From the NCBI RefSeq assembly GCF_014302995.1, contig NZ_CP060295.1, positions 7,245,501 through 7,309,500 on the forward strand: a stretch of DNA of 64,000 bases, read 5' to 3'. The notes below the pieces were generated by a model that was not told the DNA's origin, did no database searches, and saw only the letters and a program-made list of their open reading frames with translations. The DNA comes from Variovorax sp. PAMC26660 (GTDB lineage: Bacteria; Pseudomonadota; Gammaproteobacteria; Burkholderiales; Burkholderiaceae_C). Of this stretch, positions 1-11,395 are shown piece after piece. Made by a program: the position numbers and the translations under genes. Each line of letters begins with the position of its first letter. Within the stretch, counting starts at the first letter, position 1.

Positions 1-559
1 GGCCCGAGCGCTTCGCGGCCATGCCGGCGATGCCCAGTTCGTCGAGCGAGGCCAGGCGCTCGGTGTGCACCTTGGCGCGGGCTTCGACGCGCGACGGTGC
101 GCCGTAGCCCGCGGCCGGGCTGATCAGCACGAGGCGGCGAATGCGCGACGCCAGGGCCGAACCGTTGCGCGCGGCAGACGCGGCAGTGAGCGCGCCAAGC
201 GAATGACCGACCAGCACGCAGGACTGCACGTCGAGCGCATCGAGCAAGGCATGCAGGCGCTCGGCGTAGTCAACGGCAGTTGGCGTGGCGGACGCGAGCG
301 GCGTCGATGCACCGTAGCCCGGCGCATCCCACGCGATCACGCGGGCTTGCGGCGCGAGCAGCAACGCGACGTGGAGCCACGAGGCCGCACCGGAGCCGAT
401 GCCGTGCAGACACACGAGGGCCGGCCCTGCACCGTGCTCGCGCACCGACACCGCCGTGCCGCCGCCGACCGGTACCGTGCGGGCGGGAAAGCGGGCGTCG
501 AGCAGTGCCAGCTCGGAAGCGGGCAGCGTCTGTGCGTCGGTGGCCGTGGCGTCGCTCAT
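1..559 (-). CDS. alpha/beta hydrolase, partial (C-terminus beyond left edge)
   Basis: The first 186 codons of an alpha/beta-hydrolase gene are visible and the frame stays open to the window edge. An oxyanion-type HGIGSG lies at residues 52-57 and the nucleophile elbow GHSLG at 118-122, with Ser120 as nucleophile; the acid and histidine of the triad would be off-window. There is no signal peptide, so the protein is probably cytoplasmic. The start lies 7 bases after the cupin stop, which puts it in the same minus-strand unit as the cupin, SDR and Bug genes. The substrate is unknown. A role in hydrolysing an ester or C-C bond of a compound taken up by the Bug system is inference from context. 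Confidence 0.85.
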   Translation of the reverse strand, partial: MSDATATDAQTLPASELALLDARFPARTVPVGGGTAVSVREHGAGPALVCLHGIGSGAASWLHVALLLAPQARVIAWDAPGYGASTPLASATPTAVDYAERLHALLDALDVQSCVLVGHSLGALTAASAARNGSALASRIRRLVLISPAAGYGAPSRVEARAKVHTERLASLDELGIAGMAAKRSG

Positions 560-566
560 GTCTGGC

Positions 567-1118
567 TCAGCGCTTGATCTTGGCGAGCGGGTGATCGGCC
601 GGATAGGTCGGCGTCGCCGGCTTCTTCGCGCCGAGCATCACGCACATCAGCGCGTCTTCGTCGCCGATGTTGATCTCCTCGCGGTACACGCCCGGCGGCA
701 CCGAGATCAGGTCGCGGTCGGTCATGATGGTCTCGAAGCGCTCGCCGTCTTTCTCGATCACCACCTTGAGCTTGCCGCGGATCAGGAAGAACACTTCTTC
801 CACATCGGTGTGCAGATGCGGCGGGCCTTCGTGGCCGGCCGGGATCACCATGGTCGAGAAGGTGAAGTGCTCGGCCGCCACGGTGTTGACGTCTTTCGCC
901 ACGCCGGTGCCGCCGGTGCCCACGTAGCGCATCTGCGCGCGGCGGAACTTGGGGTCGAAGTCGGCCTGGAACTTCAGCGCGTCCCAGTCGTACTTGCGGG
1001 TTTCGTAGCGCGCGATGCGGCTGTTCATCCACTCGGCAAGGCTGCTGCCTTCGGGCTGCGCCAGCGTGGTGGTGGCGGCGGCATCGTTGATCTTCTGCTG
1101 TTCGGACAAATCGCTCAT
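567..1118 (-). CDS. cupin domain protein
   Basis: This 183-aa protein has one conserved cupin barrel. Cupin motif 1 spans residues 95-115, with His101, His103 and Glu107 or Glu108 as probable metal ligands and Gly115 closing the motif; the second motif (PPGVYREE) follows at about 141-148. Cupins of this type are dioxygenases, isomerases or decarboxylases that bind a divalent metal. The N-terminal 60 residues are polar and carry no signal peptide. The gene sits between an SDR dehydrogenase and an alpha/beta hydrolase on the same strand, which fits a short degradative pathway. The reaction cannot be named from sequence. Confidence 0.85.
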   Translation of the reverse strand: MSDLSEQQKINDAAATTTLAQPEGSSLAEWMNSRIARYETRKYDWDALKFQADFDPKFRRAQMRYVGTGGTGVAKDVNTVAAEHFTFSTMVIPAGHEGPPHLHTDVEEVFFLIRGKLKVVIEKDGERFETIMTDRDLISVPPGVYREEINIGDEDALMCVMLGAKKPATPTYPADHPLAKIKR

Positions 1119-1163
1119 CGGGTCACTCCTTCGTCGGAAAAATTCGGTCGTTCACTCTTTGGG

Positions 1164-1979
1164 TCAGTGCATCGCAAAGCCGCCGTTGACGGCCAGCAAC
1201 TGGCCCGTCACGAAGCGTGCGAGGCCGGAAAGCAGGTACAGCGTGGCGCCGCACACATCGGCTGCCTGCTGCTCGCGCGGAATGGCGCGGCCTTCGAGGT
1301 ATTTCTGACGGCGCGCCATCGGCACGTATTCGGTGGCCTCGACCAGCGTGAGGCCCGGGGCCACGGCGTTGACGGTGATGTTGTCGCCACCCCATTCGCG
1401 CGCCAGCGAGCGTGTCACGGAGATGACGGCGCCCTTGCTCGATGCATAGGCCAGCAGGTTGGGCGCGCCCCACAGCGCGGTGTCGGAAGCGAGGTTGACG
1501 ACGGCGCCGCGGCCACTCGCCGCAAGCGCGGACCGGCAGGCGCGGCCCATGAGCCAGGTGCCGCGCACGTTGACGCTCATCACGCGGTCCCACATCTCGA
1601 TGTCGAGCTGGTGCGCATCGCGGCCGCCCGAATTGGTGATGGCGGCGTTGTTGACCAGCCCGTCGAGGCCGCCGAGCAGGCGGATCGCCTCGGCGGCGCA
1701 GGCGTCGATGGATGCGGGGTTCGACAAATCGACGGTCAGCGCATGCGCCTTGTGGCCGGCGTCGCGCAGCGCCTTCGCCTCAGTCTCGGCCAGCTCGCCG
1801 AGGATGTCGGCCAGCACCACGCTGGCGCCCGCAGCGGCGATGCACTGCGCGAACGCAAGGCCCAGGCCGCGCGCACCGCCGGTCACGAGGATGCGGCGGC
1901 CGGCCAGCAGGTTGGCGGGCAGTTCGGCCAGCAGCGCCTGCAGGCTCGACGGATCGGGAATGGCTTTGAGTTCGGACAT
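1164..1979 (-). CDS. SDR-family NAD(P)-dependent oxidoreductase
   Basis: This is a 271-aa classical short-chain dehydrogenase. The Rossmann motif TGGARGLG is at residues 33-40, VNNAA at 109-113, and the catalytic triad is Ser165, Tyr178 and Lys182 (YxxxK). Asp58 after strand 2 suggests a preference for NAD over NADP. I chose the ATG at 1979; an upstream in-frame extension overlaps the Bug gene and has low-complexity composition. The gene lies 7 bases downstream of the Bug receptor stop. It probably oxidises or reduces a hydroxyl or carbonyl group in the same catabolic cluster; the substrate is unknown. Confidence 0.9.
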   Translation of the reverse strand: MSELKAIPDPSSLQALLAELPANLLAGRRILVTGGARGLGLAFAQCIAAAGASVVLADILGELAETEAKALRDAGHKAHALTVDLSNPASIDACAAEAIRLLGGLDGLVNNAAITNSGGRDAHQLDIEMWDRVMSVNVRGTWLMGRACRSALAASGRGAVVNLASDTALWGAPNLLAYASSKGAVISVTRSLAREWGGDNITVNAVAPGLTLVEATEYVPMARRQKYLEGRAIPREQQAADVCGATLYLLSGLARFVTGQLLAVNGGFAMH

Positions 1980-1986
1980 GGGATGT

Positions 1987-2973
1987 TCAGTCGGCCTGGA
2001 TGCCGAGTTCCTTGATGACCTTGCCGAAGCGGGTGAAGTCGGCGGCGTTGGTCTTGCCAAGCACGTCGGCGTCGCCGCCCACCGGCGCGGTGCCGAGCAC
2101 GGCCATGCGCGCGACGATGTCGGGCATCTTGAGGATGTCGTTGAAGTGGCCGTTGAGCGTCTTCACGATCTCCGGCGACAGATGGCGCGGACCCCAGAGG
2201 CCGTTCCAGGCCGTCACCTCGACGTCTTTGTAGCCCAGCTCCGCCAGCGTCGGCACCTTGGGCGCGAGCGGCGAGCGTTCGCGCGAGGCCACGGCCAGCG
2301 GCAACAGCTTGCCGTTGGCGAAGTACGGCGCCACCGGGCCGAGGGTGATGAAGGTCACCGGCACATGGCCGCCGAGCACATCGTTGACGGCGGGCGCGAC
2401 GCCCTTGTAGGGCACGTGCGCGAGGTTCGTGCCCGAGGCGCGGGCGAACATCTCGCCCAGGATGTGCATCGGCGAACCGCTGCCCGGGCTGGCATAGGAC
2501 AGCGACTTGCCGGCGCCCTTGGCGGCGGCGACAGCGTCCTTCAGGCTGGTGAAGCCGCTGCCGCCGCTGGCCACCAGGAACAGCGGCTGGCTGCCCGTCT
2601 GCACGATCGGCGTGAAGCCGTTGAGCACGTCGTAGGCCGAGGCACCGTTGGTCTTGAGCACCAGTTGCGCGATGGAGAAAGTGCTGGGCGCGAGCAGCAG
2701 CGTGTAGCCATCGGGGGCCGCCTTCGACACGTAGGCGCTGCCGATGATGCCGCTGGCACCGGGCCGGTTGTCGACCACCACGGGCTGGCCCACGCGCGTC
2801 GACAGCTTCTCGGCAAAGAGTCGCGCCAGCGCATCGGTGTCGCCACCGGCCGGGTAGGCGACGACCAGCGTGATCGGCTTGCTCGGGTAGGCGTCGGCCC
2901 AGGCGAGTCCGGTGACGCAAGCGGCAGCGATGGAAATGGCTGCGGCGATGGCATGGCGGCGGGTGTGTTTCAT
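1987..2973 (-). CDS. Bug-family tripartite tricarboxylate receptor
   Basis: This 328-aa periplasmic solute receptor begins with a signal peptide that ends near AWA-DAYP (about residues 1-27). The usual Bug pattern follows: YPSKPITLVVAYPAGG, then a ligand-loop VDNRPGASG and DGYTLLLAPS. These receptors bind carboxylates or aromatic acids in the periplasm. No TctA/TctB membrane partners are nearby, which is common in the large Bug expansions of Comamonadaceae. It is the first gene of a four-gene minus-strand unit, so it probably reports or delivers the compound degraded by the SDR, cupin and hydrolase. The start at 2973 gives a normal signal peptide; an upstream extension to 3090 would not. Confidence 0.93.
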   Translation of the reverse strand: MKHTRRHAIAAAISIAAACVTGLAWADAYPSKPITLVVAYPAGGDTDALARLFAEKLSTRVGQPVVVDNRPGASGIIGSAYVSKAAPDGYTLLLAPSTFSIAQLVLKTNGASAYDVLNGFTPIVQTGSQPLFLVASGGSGFTSLKDAVAAAKGAGKSLSYASPGSGSPMHILGEMFARASGTNLAHVPYKGVAPAVNDVLGGHVPVTFITLGPVAPYFANGKLLPLAVASRERSPLAPKVPTLAELGYKDVEVTAWNGLWGPRHLSPEIVKTLNGHFNDILKMPDIVARMAVLGTAPVGGDADVLGKTNAADFTRFGKVIKELGIQAD

Positions 2974-3101
2974 CGGAGTCCGTGGGATCGATTTTGTTTT
3001 ACTAAAGAAACAACGATTTATTAATGGAACGCCACGAAGAATACCGAGGAAGACAACTTCATGTCTAAGTAAAAACCCTGAGAGTTGCAACCCAACGAAA
3101 A

Positions 3102-3127
3102 CAGGGCGCCCCTTTCGGGGCGCCCTG
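3102..3127 (-). terminator. intrinsic terminator after dadA
   Basis: A perfect 11-bp inverted repeat (CAGGGCGCCCC and its complement) encloses a 4-base loop. Read on the minus strand it is followed by TTTT. It lies 31 bases past the dadA stop and before the Bug gene, so it ends the alaS-reductase-dadA unit. The rest of 2974-3157 is the AT-rich Bug promoter region. Confidence 0.85.
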
Positions 3128-3157
3128 CTCGCAGACGCGCTGTTGTGGAGGGGAAGC

Positions 3158-4417
3158 TCAGCCGCCGTAGCGCGCCACTGTCAGGCCTTCCATGTCGATC
3201 CCGGGCGCCTTGCCCGCGATCAGGTCGGCCATCACGCGGCCAGTGCCCGCAGCCATCGTCCAGCCGAGCGTGCCGTGCCCCGTGCTCAGCATCAGGTTGG
3301 GAATGCGCGTGGCACCGATCACCGGCGTGCCGTCGGGCGTCATGGGGCGCAGGCCGGTCCAGAAGGACGCATCGCGCACGTTGCCGCCCTTGGGAAAAAG
3401 ATCGGTCACGACGTGTTCGAGCGTGTCGCGACGGCCTGCATCGAGCTTCAGGTCGAAGCCCGAGAGCTGCGCAGTGCCGCCCACGCGAATGCGGTCGCCG
3501 AGCCGCGTGACAGCGACCTTGAAGGTCTCGTCCATCACGGTGGATTCGGGCGCGCCGCGCGCATCGGTGATGGGCACGGTGATCGAGAAGCCCTTGACCG
3601 GATACACCGGCAGGCCGATGCCCAATGGCTTCACCAGGGCGGGCGAGTAGCTGCCGAGCGCGACCACGTAGCGGTCGGCGGTGAAGTGGCCCGCATCGGT
3701 GCGCACGGCCGTCACGCCTTTGCCTGCATCGTGCTCGATGGCCTGGATGTTCACGCCGAACCTGAAGCGCACGCCCTCGGCTTCCGCGAGCTTGGCCAAG
3801 GCCTGCGTGAACTTGAAGCAGTCGCCGGTCTCGTCGCCCGGCAGGCGCAGGCCGCCGACGAACTTGTCCTTCACTGCCGCGAGCGCGGGTTCGTAGGGCA
3901 CGCAGCCTTCGCGGTCGAGCACCTGGTAGGGCACGCCGGAGGCCTTGAGCACTTCGACGTCTTTGGCCGTGCCGTCGAGCTGCTGCTGCGTGCGAAACAG
4001 CTGCAACGTGCCCTGCATGCGCTCGTCGTATCGAATGCCGGTGTCGGCGCGCAGGGCCTTCATGCAATCGCGGCTGTATTCAGCCAGGCGCACCATGCGG
4101 CCCTTGTTGACCTCGTAGCGCGCTTGCGTGCAGTTGCGCAGCATCGACAGGCCCCAACGCCACATGGCCGGATCGAGCATGGGCTTGATGACCAGCGGGC
4201 TGTGCTGCATCAGCATCCACTTGATGGCCTTGACCGGCACGCCGGGCCCGGCCCATGGCGCGGAGTAGCCGGGTGAAACCTCGCCCGCGTTGCCGAAGCT
4301 GGTTTCGAGCGCGGGCGCCGGCTGGCGCTCCAGCACCGTCACCTCGTGCCCGGCACGGGCCAGGTAGTACGCCACCGAGGTGCCGATGACACCGCTGCCG
4401 AGAATCAGGACCTGCAT
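3158..4417 (-). CDS. dadA: D-amino acid dehydrogenase small subunit
   Basis: This 419-aa FAD enzyme of the DadA/DAO superfamily oxidises D-amino acids, typically D-alanine, to 2-oxo acids and passes electrons to the respiratory chain at the inner face of the membrane. The N-terminus has the dinucleotide motif GSGVIG at residues 7-12, with an acid at the end of strand 2. The family-typical [17 protein letters not shown] follows, and the C-terminal FAD signature includes [14 protein letters not shown] and [12 protein letters not shown]. Length matches the family (about 420-435 aa). It is the last gene after alaS and a ketopantoate-reductase-like gene. The link with alaS suggests alanine metabolism, which is inference. 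Confidence 0.95.
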   Translation of the reverse strand: MQVLILGSGVIGTSVAYYLARAGHEVTVLERQPAPALETSFGNAGEVSPGYSAPWAGPGVPVKAIKWMLMQHSPLVIKPMLDPAMWRWGLSMLRNCTQARYEVNKGRMVRLAEYSRDCMKALRADTGIRYDERMQGTLQLFRTQQQLDGTAKDVEVLKASGVPYQVLDREGCVPYEPALAAVKDKFVGGLRLPGDETGDCFKFTQALAKLAEAEGVRFRFGVNIQAIEHDAGKGVTAVRTDAGHFTADRYVVALGSYSPALVKPLGIGLPVYPVKGFSITVPITDARGAPESTVMDETFKVAVTRLGDRIRVGGTAQLSGFDLKLDAGRRDTLEHVVTDLFPKGGNVRDASFWTGLRPMTPDGTPVIGATRIPNLMLSTGHGTLGWTMAAGTGRVMADLIAGKAPGIDMEGLTVARYGG

Positions 4418-4467
4418 GAGAACAACCCTTTGAAAGCCGCGACGCTCCCGAGGGTACAGGGTGGGCG

Positions 4468-5484
4468 CTACAGGCCCAGCGAATCTTGCAATTGCCGTGC
4501 CGGCCAGCGCTGCGGCCGTTGCGGCCAAGCATCGAGCAAGGCGACCATGCGCGCGTTGCGCGGCGCGCTCAGGCCGTGCTCTTGCGCGAGCCGCACCACT
4601 TCGCCGCTGAGCGCATCGATCTCGGTGCGACGACCCAGCGCCAGGTCGTCGGCCATGCTGGAGCGGGCCTTGGCATCGATGCGCAGCATGCGTGCCGCGA
4701 CGATGCGAAACAGCCAGTCGGGCAACCGCAGCAGGCCCGACAGCCGATGCGCCGGAACGGCCGCGACCTGTGCCGGTGCGATGCCCGCCACATGGAGCAC
4801 GCCCAGCGCCTCGTCGATGAGCGCCGCGAAGCAGCGCCGGTAGCCGCGCTGCATCAGCTCTTCGCGCAGCGGCAGGCCAGAGAGCGCATTGACGGGGTTG
4901 TTGAGGTTCAGCAGCAGCTTGCCCCACTGCACCGGCAGCAGGTCGGCATGCAGATCGAGCGGCACGCCGGCACGCTCGAACACGGGCAGCCAGGGCCGCA
5001 GTGCGGCGTCATCGGCCGCGGCCAACCGGCCGGGCGTGCCGCGATGGAAGGCACCAGCGCCGATCTCGGCCACGTTGTACGGCACCATGCCGGGCAGCAC
5101 ATTGAGCGACGGGCCAGCTTGCGATGCGGCCGCGCAGTTGGAAATGCCGTTCTGCAGCGAGACGACCGTGGTGCCCGCAGGCAACGCAAAAGCCAGCTCG
5201 GCCGCTGCTTCGGCCGTGGCGCCACTCTTCACGCAAAGCAGCACCAGCGCAGGCCGTGCGCCGACGGGCACCTGCTCGAACAGACGCAAGCCGGCTGCGG
5301 GCAGCTTGTGCCTGGCACCGTCGATGTCGCTGAGCGTCAGGCCATTGCGTGCGAGCGTTTCCAGCACACGCGGACGGCCGACAAAGGTCACGGGCACACC
5401 GGCCGCCGCAAGGCTGCCGCCGATGAAGCAGCCGATGGTGCCAGCCCCCATCACAAGCACTTCACCGGGGATCGCGTCGGGCAT
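4468..5484 (-). CDS. 2-dehydropantoate 2-reductase family protein
   Basis: This 338-aa protein is of the ketopantoate reductase (ApbA/PanE) family. It has the NADP motif GAGTIG at residues 13-18, a lysine in CVKSG (Lys86) and SLQNGISN. The C-terminal helical domain contains the substrate-binding [15 protein letters not shown] stretch. Family members reduce ketopantoate to pantoate for CoA synthesis, but many paralogues act on other 2-oxo acids. Its place between alaS and dadA (gaps of 33 and 50 bases) rather than with other pantothenate genes leaves the substrate open, so no gene symbol is given. Confidence 0.88.
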   Translation of the reverse strand: MPDAIPGEVLVMGAGTIGCFIGGSLAAAGVPVTFVGRPRVLETLARNGLTLSDIDGARHKLPAAGLRLFEQVPVGARPALVLLCVKSGATAEAAAELAFALPAGTTVVSLQNGISNCAAASQAGPSLNVLPGMVPYNVAEIGAGAFHRGTPGRLAAADDAALRPWLPVFERAGVPLDLHADLLPVQWGKLLLNLNNPVNALSGLPLREELMQRGYRRCFAALIDEALGVLHVAGIAPAQVAAVPAHRLSGLLRLPDWLFRIVAARMLRIDAKARSSMADDLALGRRTEIDALSGEVVRLAQEHGLSAPRNARMVALLDAWPQRPQRWPARQLQDSLGL

Positions 5485-5517
5485 GAAGTGCTTGTTGAAG
5501 AGGTAAGTGGCGGGTGG

Positions 5518-8142
<2,625 letters not shown>

Positions 8143-8395
8143 CTTTGGATTCGTCTTCTGTCGAGGGCGGCCCTGCGATGGCGACCCTCTCGTCGAACCC
8201 ACTGCGGCGAACCGGCCTAACTGCTTGATTTGCTTGAACAAACGATTATAGGTTTGGCTATGGGCCTCGGCCCGGACAAGGGCAAACTGCATGATCGGGG
8301 CGCCGCGGCTAATATGCGCCCTGAAGCGACACCGCCGAACCAAAGACGGTCGGCTTCGTCCTATTCATATGCACGACATGAATCAAGGAGCCCGA

Positions 8396-9217
8396 ATGGC
8401 AGGTCAAGAGGCCGAACACTGGAAGATCGAAGATCTCGACTTCTCGCGCATTGCGCTCGACGAGGTGCGCCCGGACGAGAATCTTTTCTACCTGGTGACT
8501 TCCGCCTCGTTCATCGAAAGCGGATCGGACCTGTACACGCACAACCTGGTGGATTTCTTCCGCGGCGACGACGAGGTCACCGACTGGCTCTCGAACTACT
8601 GGGAACCCGAGGAACTGCAGCACGGCAAGGCTTTGCGCGCCTATGTGCGCCACGTGTGGCCGGAGTTCGAGTGGGACACGGCCTACAGCGGCTTCCTGGA
8701 GGAATACGCGACCTACTGCAAGGTCGAGCTGCTGGCGCCGACCCGCGCCCTCGAAATGACCGCGCGCTGCGTGGTCGAGACCGGCACCGCCACCTACTAC
8801 CGCGCGATGGCCCGCAGCACCACCGAACCGGTGCTGCGCGACCTTGCGACCCGCATCGCGAACGACGAGGTCAATCACTACAAGCACTTCTACCGCTTCT
8901 TCCGCCGCTATCGCGAGCAGGAAAAACTGAGCCGCTTCCGCGTCATGGGCACCATCGGCCGGCGCACGCTGGAGCTCAAGAGCGAAGACGCCGACTGCGC
9001 GATCCGCCATGTGGTGAAGGCGCGCGCCCCCGCACGCGTGGACGACACCGCCTACGTGCAGCAGCTCAGCGCGCGCATGAACAGCACCATCCGCACCAAC
9101 CTCAGCCCCGGAACGACGCTGAAGATGCTGATGCGGCCGCTGGAATTGCCGGCCCGGGTGCAGACGGTGATCCAGTACCCGATCAAGCAGTTCATGCAGC
9201 ACGTGTTCCTGCGCTGA
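8396..9217 (+). CDS. ferritin-like di-iron protein
   Basis: This 273-aa helical protein shows a full di-iron carboxylate set. The candidate ligands are Glu41, Glu73-x-x-His76, Glu128 and Glu158-x-x-His161, the E...ExxH...E...ExxH order of acyl-ACP desaturases, ribonucleotide reductase R2 and related oxygenases. There is no signal peptide or membrane segment. The start is set by AAGGAG ending 5 bases before the ATG at 8396. It appears monocistronic, with alaS divergent from it. The C-terminus is basic and may bind a partner or membrane lipid. The substrate is unknown; a desaturase or N-oxygenase role is possible. Confidence 0.85.
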   Translation: MAGQEAEHWKIEDLDFSRIALDEVRPDENLFYLVTSASFIESGSDLYTHNLVDFFRGDDEVTDWLSNYWEPEELQHGKALRAYVRHVWPEFEWDTAYSGFLEEYATYCKVELLAPTRALEMTARCVVETGTATYYRAMARSTTEPVLRDLATRIANDEVNHYKHFYRFFRRYREQEKLSRFRVMGTIGRRTLELKSEDADCAIRHVVKARAPARVDDTAYVQQLSARMNSTIRTNLSPGTTLKMLMRPLELPARVQTVIQYPIKQFMQHVFLR

Positions 9218-9425
9218 GCCCCACCGCCGAAACCGCAGGGCCCCTACGCCGAGTCCGCAAGGCGGGCAAGCCAAAGCAGTAAACCGAAACCGCGGTCCCG
9301 GTTCGCGCAACAAGTACCTCGATAGTATTTGCGCTCCCACTTTTCCAGTGACAAGGCTCAAGGCCATCGAACGAGCGGCGCCTCGCGCCGGGCGCGTTGA
9401 TCGCAGCCTTTTGCATGCGGGTTCG

Positions 9426-9740
9426 ATGTTCGATCACAAAGCCAGTCGCGAGCAGCTCTACACGGTGCACCTTGAAGGCACGGGTCTCTCCATACGAGAC
9501 CTGATGGAGGTGCGCTTCACCTTCATCCGCCTGCTCGAGCAACGGATCGGAAGGCCCGAACGGGTGGTGAAGTGCTACCTGGCCTGGTCGAGCCAGCTGG
9601 AGTCCGGCACCCGGACGATGGCGCAGGCGCAGATCGCCCATGCACGCGCCTGGCGGGAAGCCTGGGCGCATGCGAGCGAAGTGTCGGTCCCGCTGCTCAG
9701 CCATCCCCAGACCACGGTGTTTCGCTTCGAGCTTTACTAA
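9426..9740 (+). CDS. conserved hypothetical protein
   Basis: A 104-aa protein with balanced coding composition and no recognised domain. It is soluble and mixed alpha/beta in character, with a helical stretch rich in Ala and Arg (AQAQIAHARAWREAWAHA) near residues 66-83. An in-frame GTG at 9348 would add 26 residues. Neither start has a strong ribosome site, so the start is uncertain. It stands alone between the di-iron protein and a gene-poor region. No function can be assigned. Confidence 0.6.
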   Translation: MFDHKASREQLYTVHLEGTGLSIRDLMEVRFTFIRLLEQRIGRPERVVKCYLAWSSQLESGTRTMAQAQIAHARAWREAWAHASEVSVPLLSHPQTTVFRFELY

Positions 9741-9762
9741 GGTGAGCAGGCCCAAATCGGGC

Positions 9763-9789
9763 AAAAAAAACCCAGCGCAAGGCTGGGTT
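9763..9789 (-). terminator. terminator hairpin with T8, minus strand
   Basis: The 8-bp stem AACCCAGC/GCTGGGTT has a 5-base loop. On the minus strand it is followed directly by eight T residues, an excellent intrinsic terminator. No minus-strand protein gene lies upstream of it, which implies a non-coding transcript coming from the right. On the plus strand it lacks a T-run, so it is a poor terminator for the gene ending at 9740. Confidence 0.75.
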
Positions 9790-9955
9790 GAACCTCTTGA
9801 GTGCTGTCACACACAGAGAACCCGCACGTTGAAGCGAGTCCGCAAAATTTAGAGCCTCGGGCGGGAGTGTCGTGTCGGACAGCACCGACACTTCCGGCGG
9901 ACAGGCCCGGGAAAACGCACTTCGGCACCACGCAAACTGCCAAATTGTTCACGTT
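9763..9955 (-). ncRNA. candidate structured RNA, possibly 6S RNA
   Basis: The evidence is a terminated minus-strand segment of about 190 bases without a convincing reading frame. At its centre is a 7-bp apical hairpin (9872-9878 with 9885-9891). An outer arm pairs GGGC near 9905-9908 with GCCC near 9859-9862. Read on the minus strand, the stretch CTCTAAATTTTGCGG (about 9840-9854) resembles the 3' bubble strand of 6S RNA as I remember it. TAGACA and TCTAAA spaced 16 bases apart, near 9955-9982, could be a promoter. Length and symmetry fit 6S RNA, which binds RNA polymerase-sigma70. The terminal stem is weak by eye and the spacing differs from E. coli, so the family call is tentative. Confidence 0.4.
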
Positions 9956-10278
9956 TTTAGAAGTGTCCTACGGCGGCTGTCTATTTATGACTGACAGCGG
10001 CAAGCCGGCCGGCCAGCGACCATCGCTGTGCTGTCACGCAACAGGGCCGCATAGAAGAAGAGCTCTCTGTTTCGTCCTTAGAGCGCCCACCAGGGCTCCT
10101 CGAACCCGCTTCGGCGGGTATTTTTTTGTGCGCGCCATCCTCGATCGCGGTCTGGACAAAGGTTCGCTTCAGCTCACCTTCAGTTCGCCTTCAGGCCGTT
10201 TGCGAACCCAGCGCATACCGTCAGAACACCCACCCGACAGCGGTGCGGAGCCCACTTTTTCTTCTGACGGAGTCCCTC
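9956..10278. other. gene-poor stretch upstream of the lipoprotein hydrolase
   Basis: I see no convincing protein gene here. It includes the promoter side of the candidate RNA, a small inverted repeat GCTGTC (9976-9981) with GACAGC (9993-9998), and a strong plus-strand terminator at 10104-10127. The bases from 10128 to 10278 form the untranslated leader of the TTG-start hydrolase gene. Confidence 0.5.
10104..10127 (+). terminator. intrinsic terminator, plus strand
   Basis: Stem ACCCGC/GCGGGT with a TTCG tetraloop is followed by seven T residues after one A. It ends a plus-strand transcript, either read-through from the gene ending at 9740 or an unannotated small RNA within 9960-10100. Confidence 0.8.
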
Positions 10279-11367
10279 TTGTTTTCACCCAGAGTCCACA
10301 CCGAACACCGCAGGCATCTGCTGCGCGCCGCCACCGCCTTGCCAACCGCCCTTCTTCTTGCCAGTTGCGGGGGCGGAGGGAACGGCGGCGGACCGGGCCC
10401 CTTCCAGCCACCGGGGCTCACCACGGCCAGGGTCACGGATCGCCGCGTGCGGGTGGCGCCCGACGTCTCGCTGCATGTGCGCGACTGGCAGTCGGACCGC
10501 CTGGGTGGCACCACCTTCGTGCTGCTGCCCGGCTTTGGCGCCACGGCGGCGCTCTTCAACAGCCTTGCGCCCGCGTTGGCCCAGCGCGGGCGCGCAATCG
10601 CCATCAGCTGCCGGGGATTCGGTCAGTCCGACAAGCCGCTTCCCGACGCGACCCATCTCTACGACACCGAAACGCTGGTCAACGACGTGCACGAAGTGCT
10701 CCAGGCCCTCGACGTCGGCCGCATCGTGCTTGGCGGCCATTCGATCGCGGGCAACCAGGTGACGCGCTTTGCCGGCCGCCATCCGGAGCGCGTGCGCGGC
10801 CTCGTCTACCTGGACACCAATTTCGACTACACCACCGCCGCCCCTGACGGCGGTGAAGAAGGCAATCCCGCGTTGCAGGAACCGTCACCCACAGCGGCGG
10901 ACAACGCCTGCGTGGCCGCGGCCATCGCATTCAACAAGCGCATCAACCAGAACTGGTCACCGCCGATGGAGGCCGACCTGCTCGACAAGCTGGACGTGAA
11001 GGCCGACGGAAGCGTACAGATCAACACCCCCAACGAGGTAGGGATGACGATGTACAAGACGGCCCGATTGTTCTCACCGGACTACAGGGCCGTGCACACA
11101 CCCGCCCTGGTGCTGGTGACGCTGCCCGGAGACAGACAGCACATGTTTCCGTGGCTGCCGGCTCAGGTCGACGCCAAAACGGAAAAAGACGCGAGCGACA
11201 TGATCGAACTGTTCCAGAACGCGCGTACCAACGACGCCGCCCGCCTGCTCGCGGCGCTGCCGGCCGGCAGCCGGCAGAAGATCTTCCAGCCCGCCAATCA
11301 CGTCGATTTCTTCATCGAGCACCAAGCCGAGGTACTGGGGCTGATCGACGGAATGGCCTGGCTATAG
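10279..11367 (+). CDS. alpha/beta hydrolase lipoprotein (TTG start)
   Basis: This is a 362-aa hydrolase with a lipoprotein signal. The TTG at 10279 has GGAG 6 bases upstream and gives an N-terminus with HRRHLLR, a hydrophobic segment and a lipobox LASC with Cys30. A glycine-rich linker follows. The hydrolase domain shows LLPGFGAT at about residues 82-89, a CRGFGQSDKP loop and the nucleophile region GGHSIAG with Ser155. The elbow reads G-H-S-I-A rather than the usual GxSxG. A late NHVDFF supplies the likely catalytic histidine. It is probably envelope-anchored. An open extension to 10126 is rejected because it begins in a terminator. The substrate is unknown. Confidence 0.85.
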   Translation: MFSPRVHTEHRRHLLRAATALPTALLLASCGGGGNGGGPGPFQPPGLTTARVTDRRVRVAPDVSLHVRDWQSDRLGGTTFVLLPGFGATAALFNSLAPALAQRGRAIAISCRGFGQSDKPLPDATHLYDTETLVNDVHEVLQALDVGRIVLGGHSIAGNQVTRFAGRHPERVRGLVYLDTNFDYTTAAPDGGEEGNPALQEPSPTAADNACVAAAIAFNKRINQNWSPPMEADLLDKLDVKADGSVQINTPNEVGMTMYKTARLFSPDYRAVHTPALVLVTLPGDRQHMFPWLPAQVDAKTEKDASDMIELFQNARTNDAARLLAALPAGSRQKIFQPANHVDFFIEHQAEVLGLIDGMAWL

Positions 11368-11395
11368 GCCCGACTCGACAGGCGACAGCGCCGGG

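Noticed and set aside
10126..10278. A TTG-opened extension of the lipoprotein hydrolase
   Set aside because: It starts in the T-run of a terminator and would bury the export signal 50 residues inside the protein.
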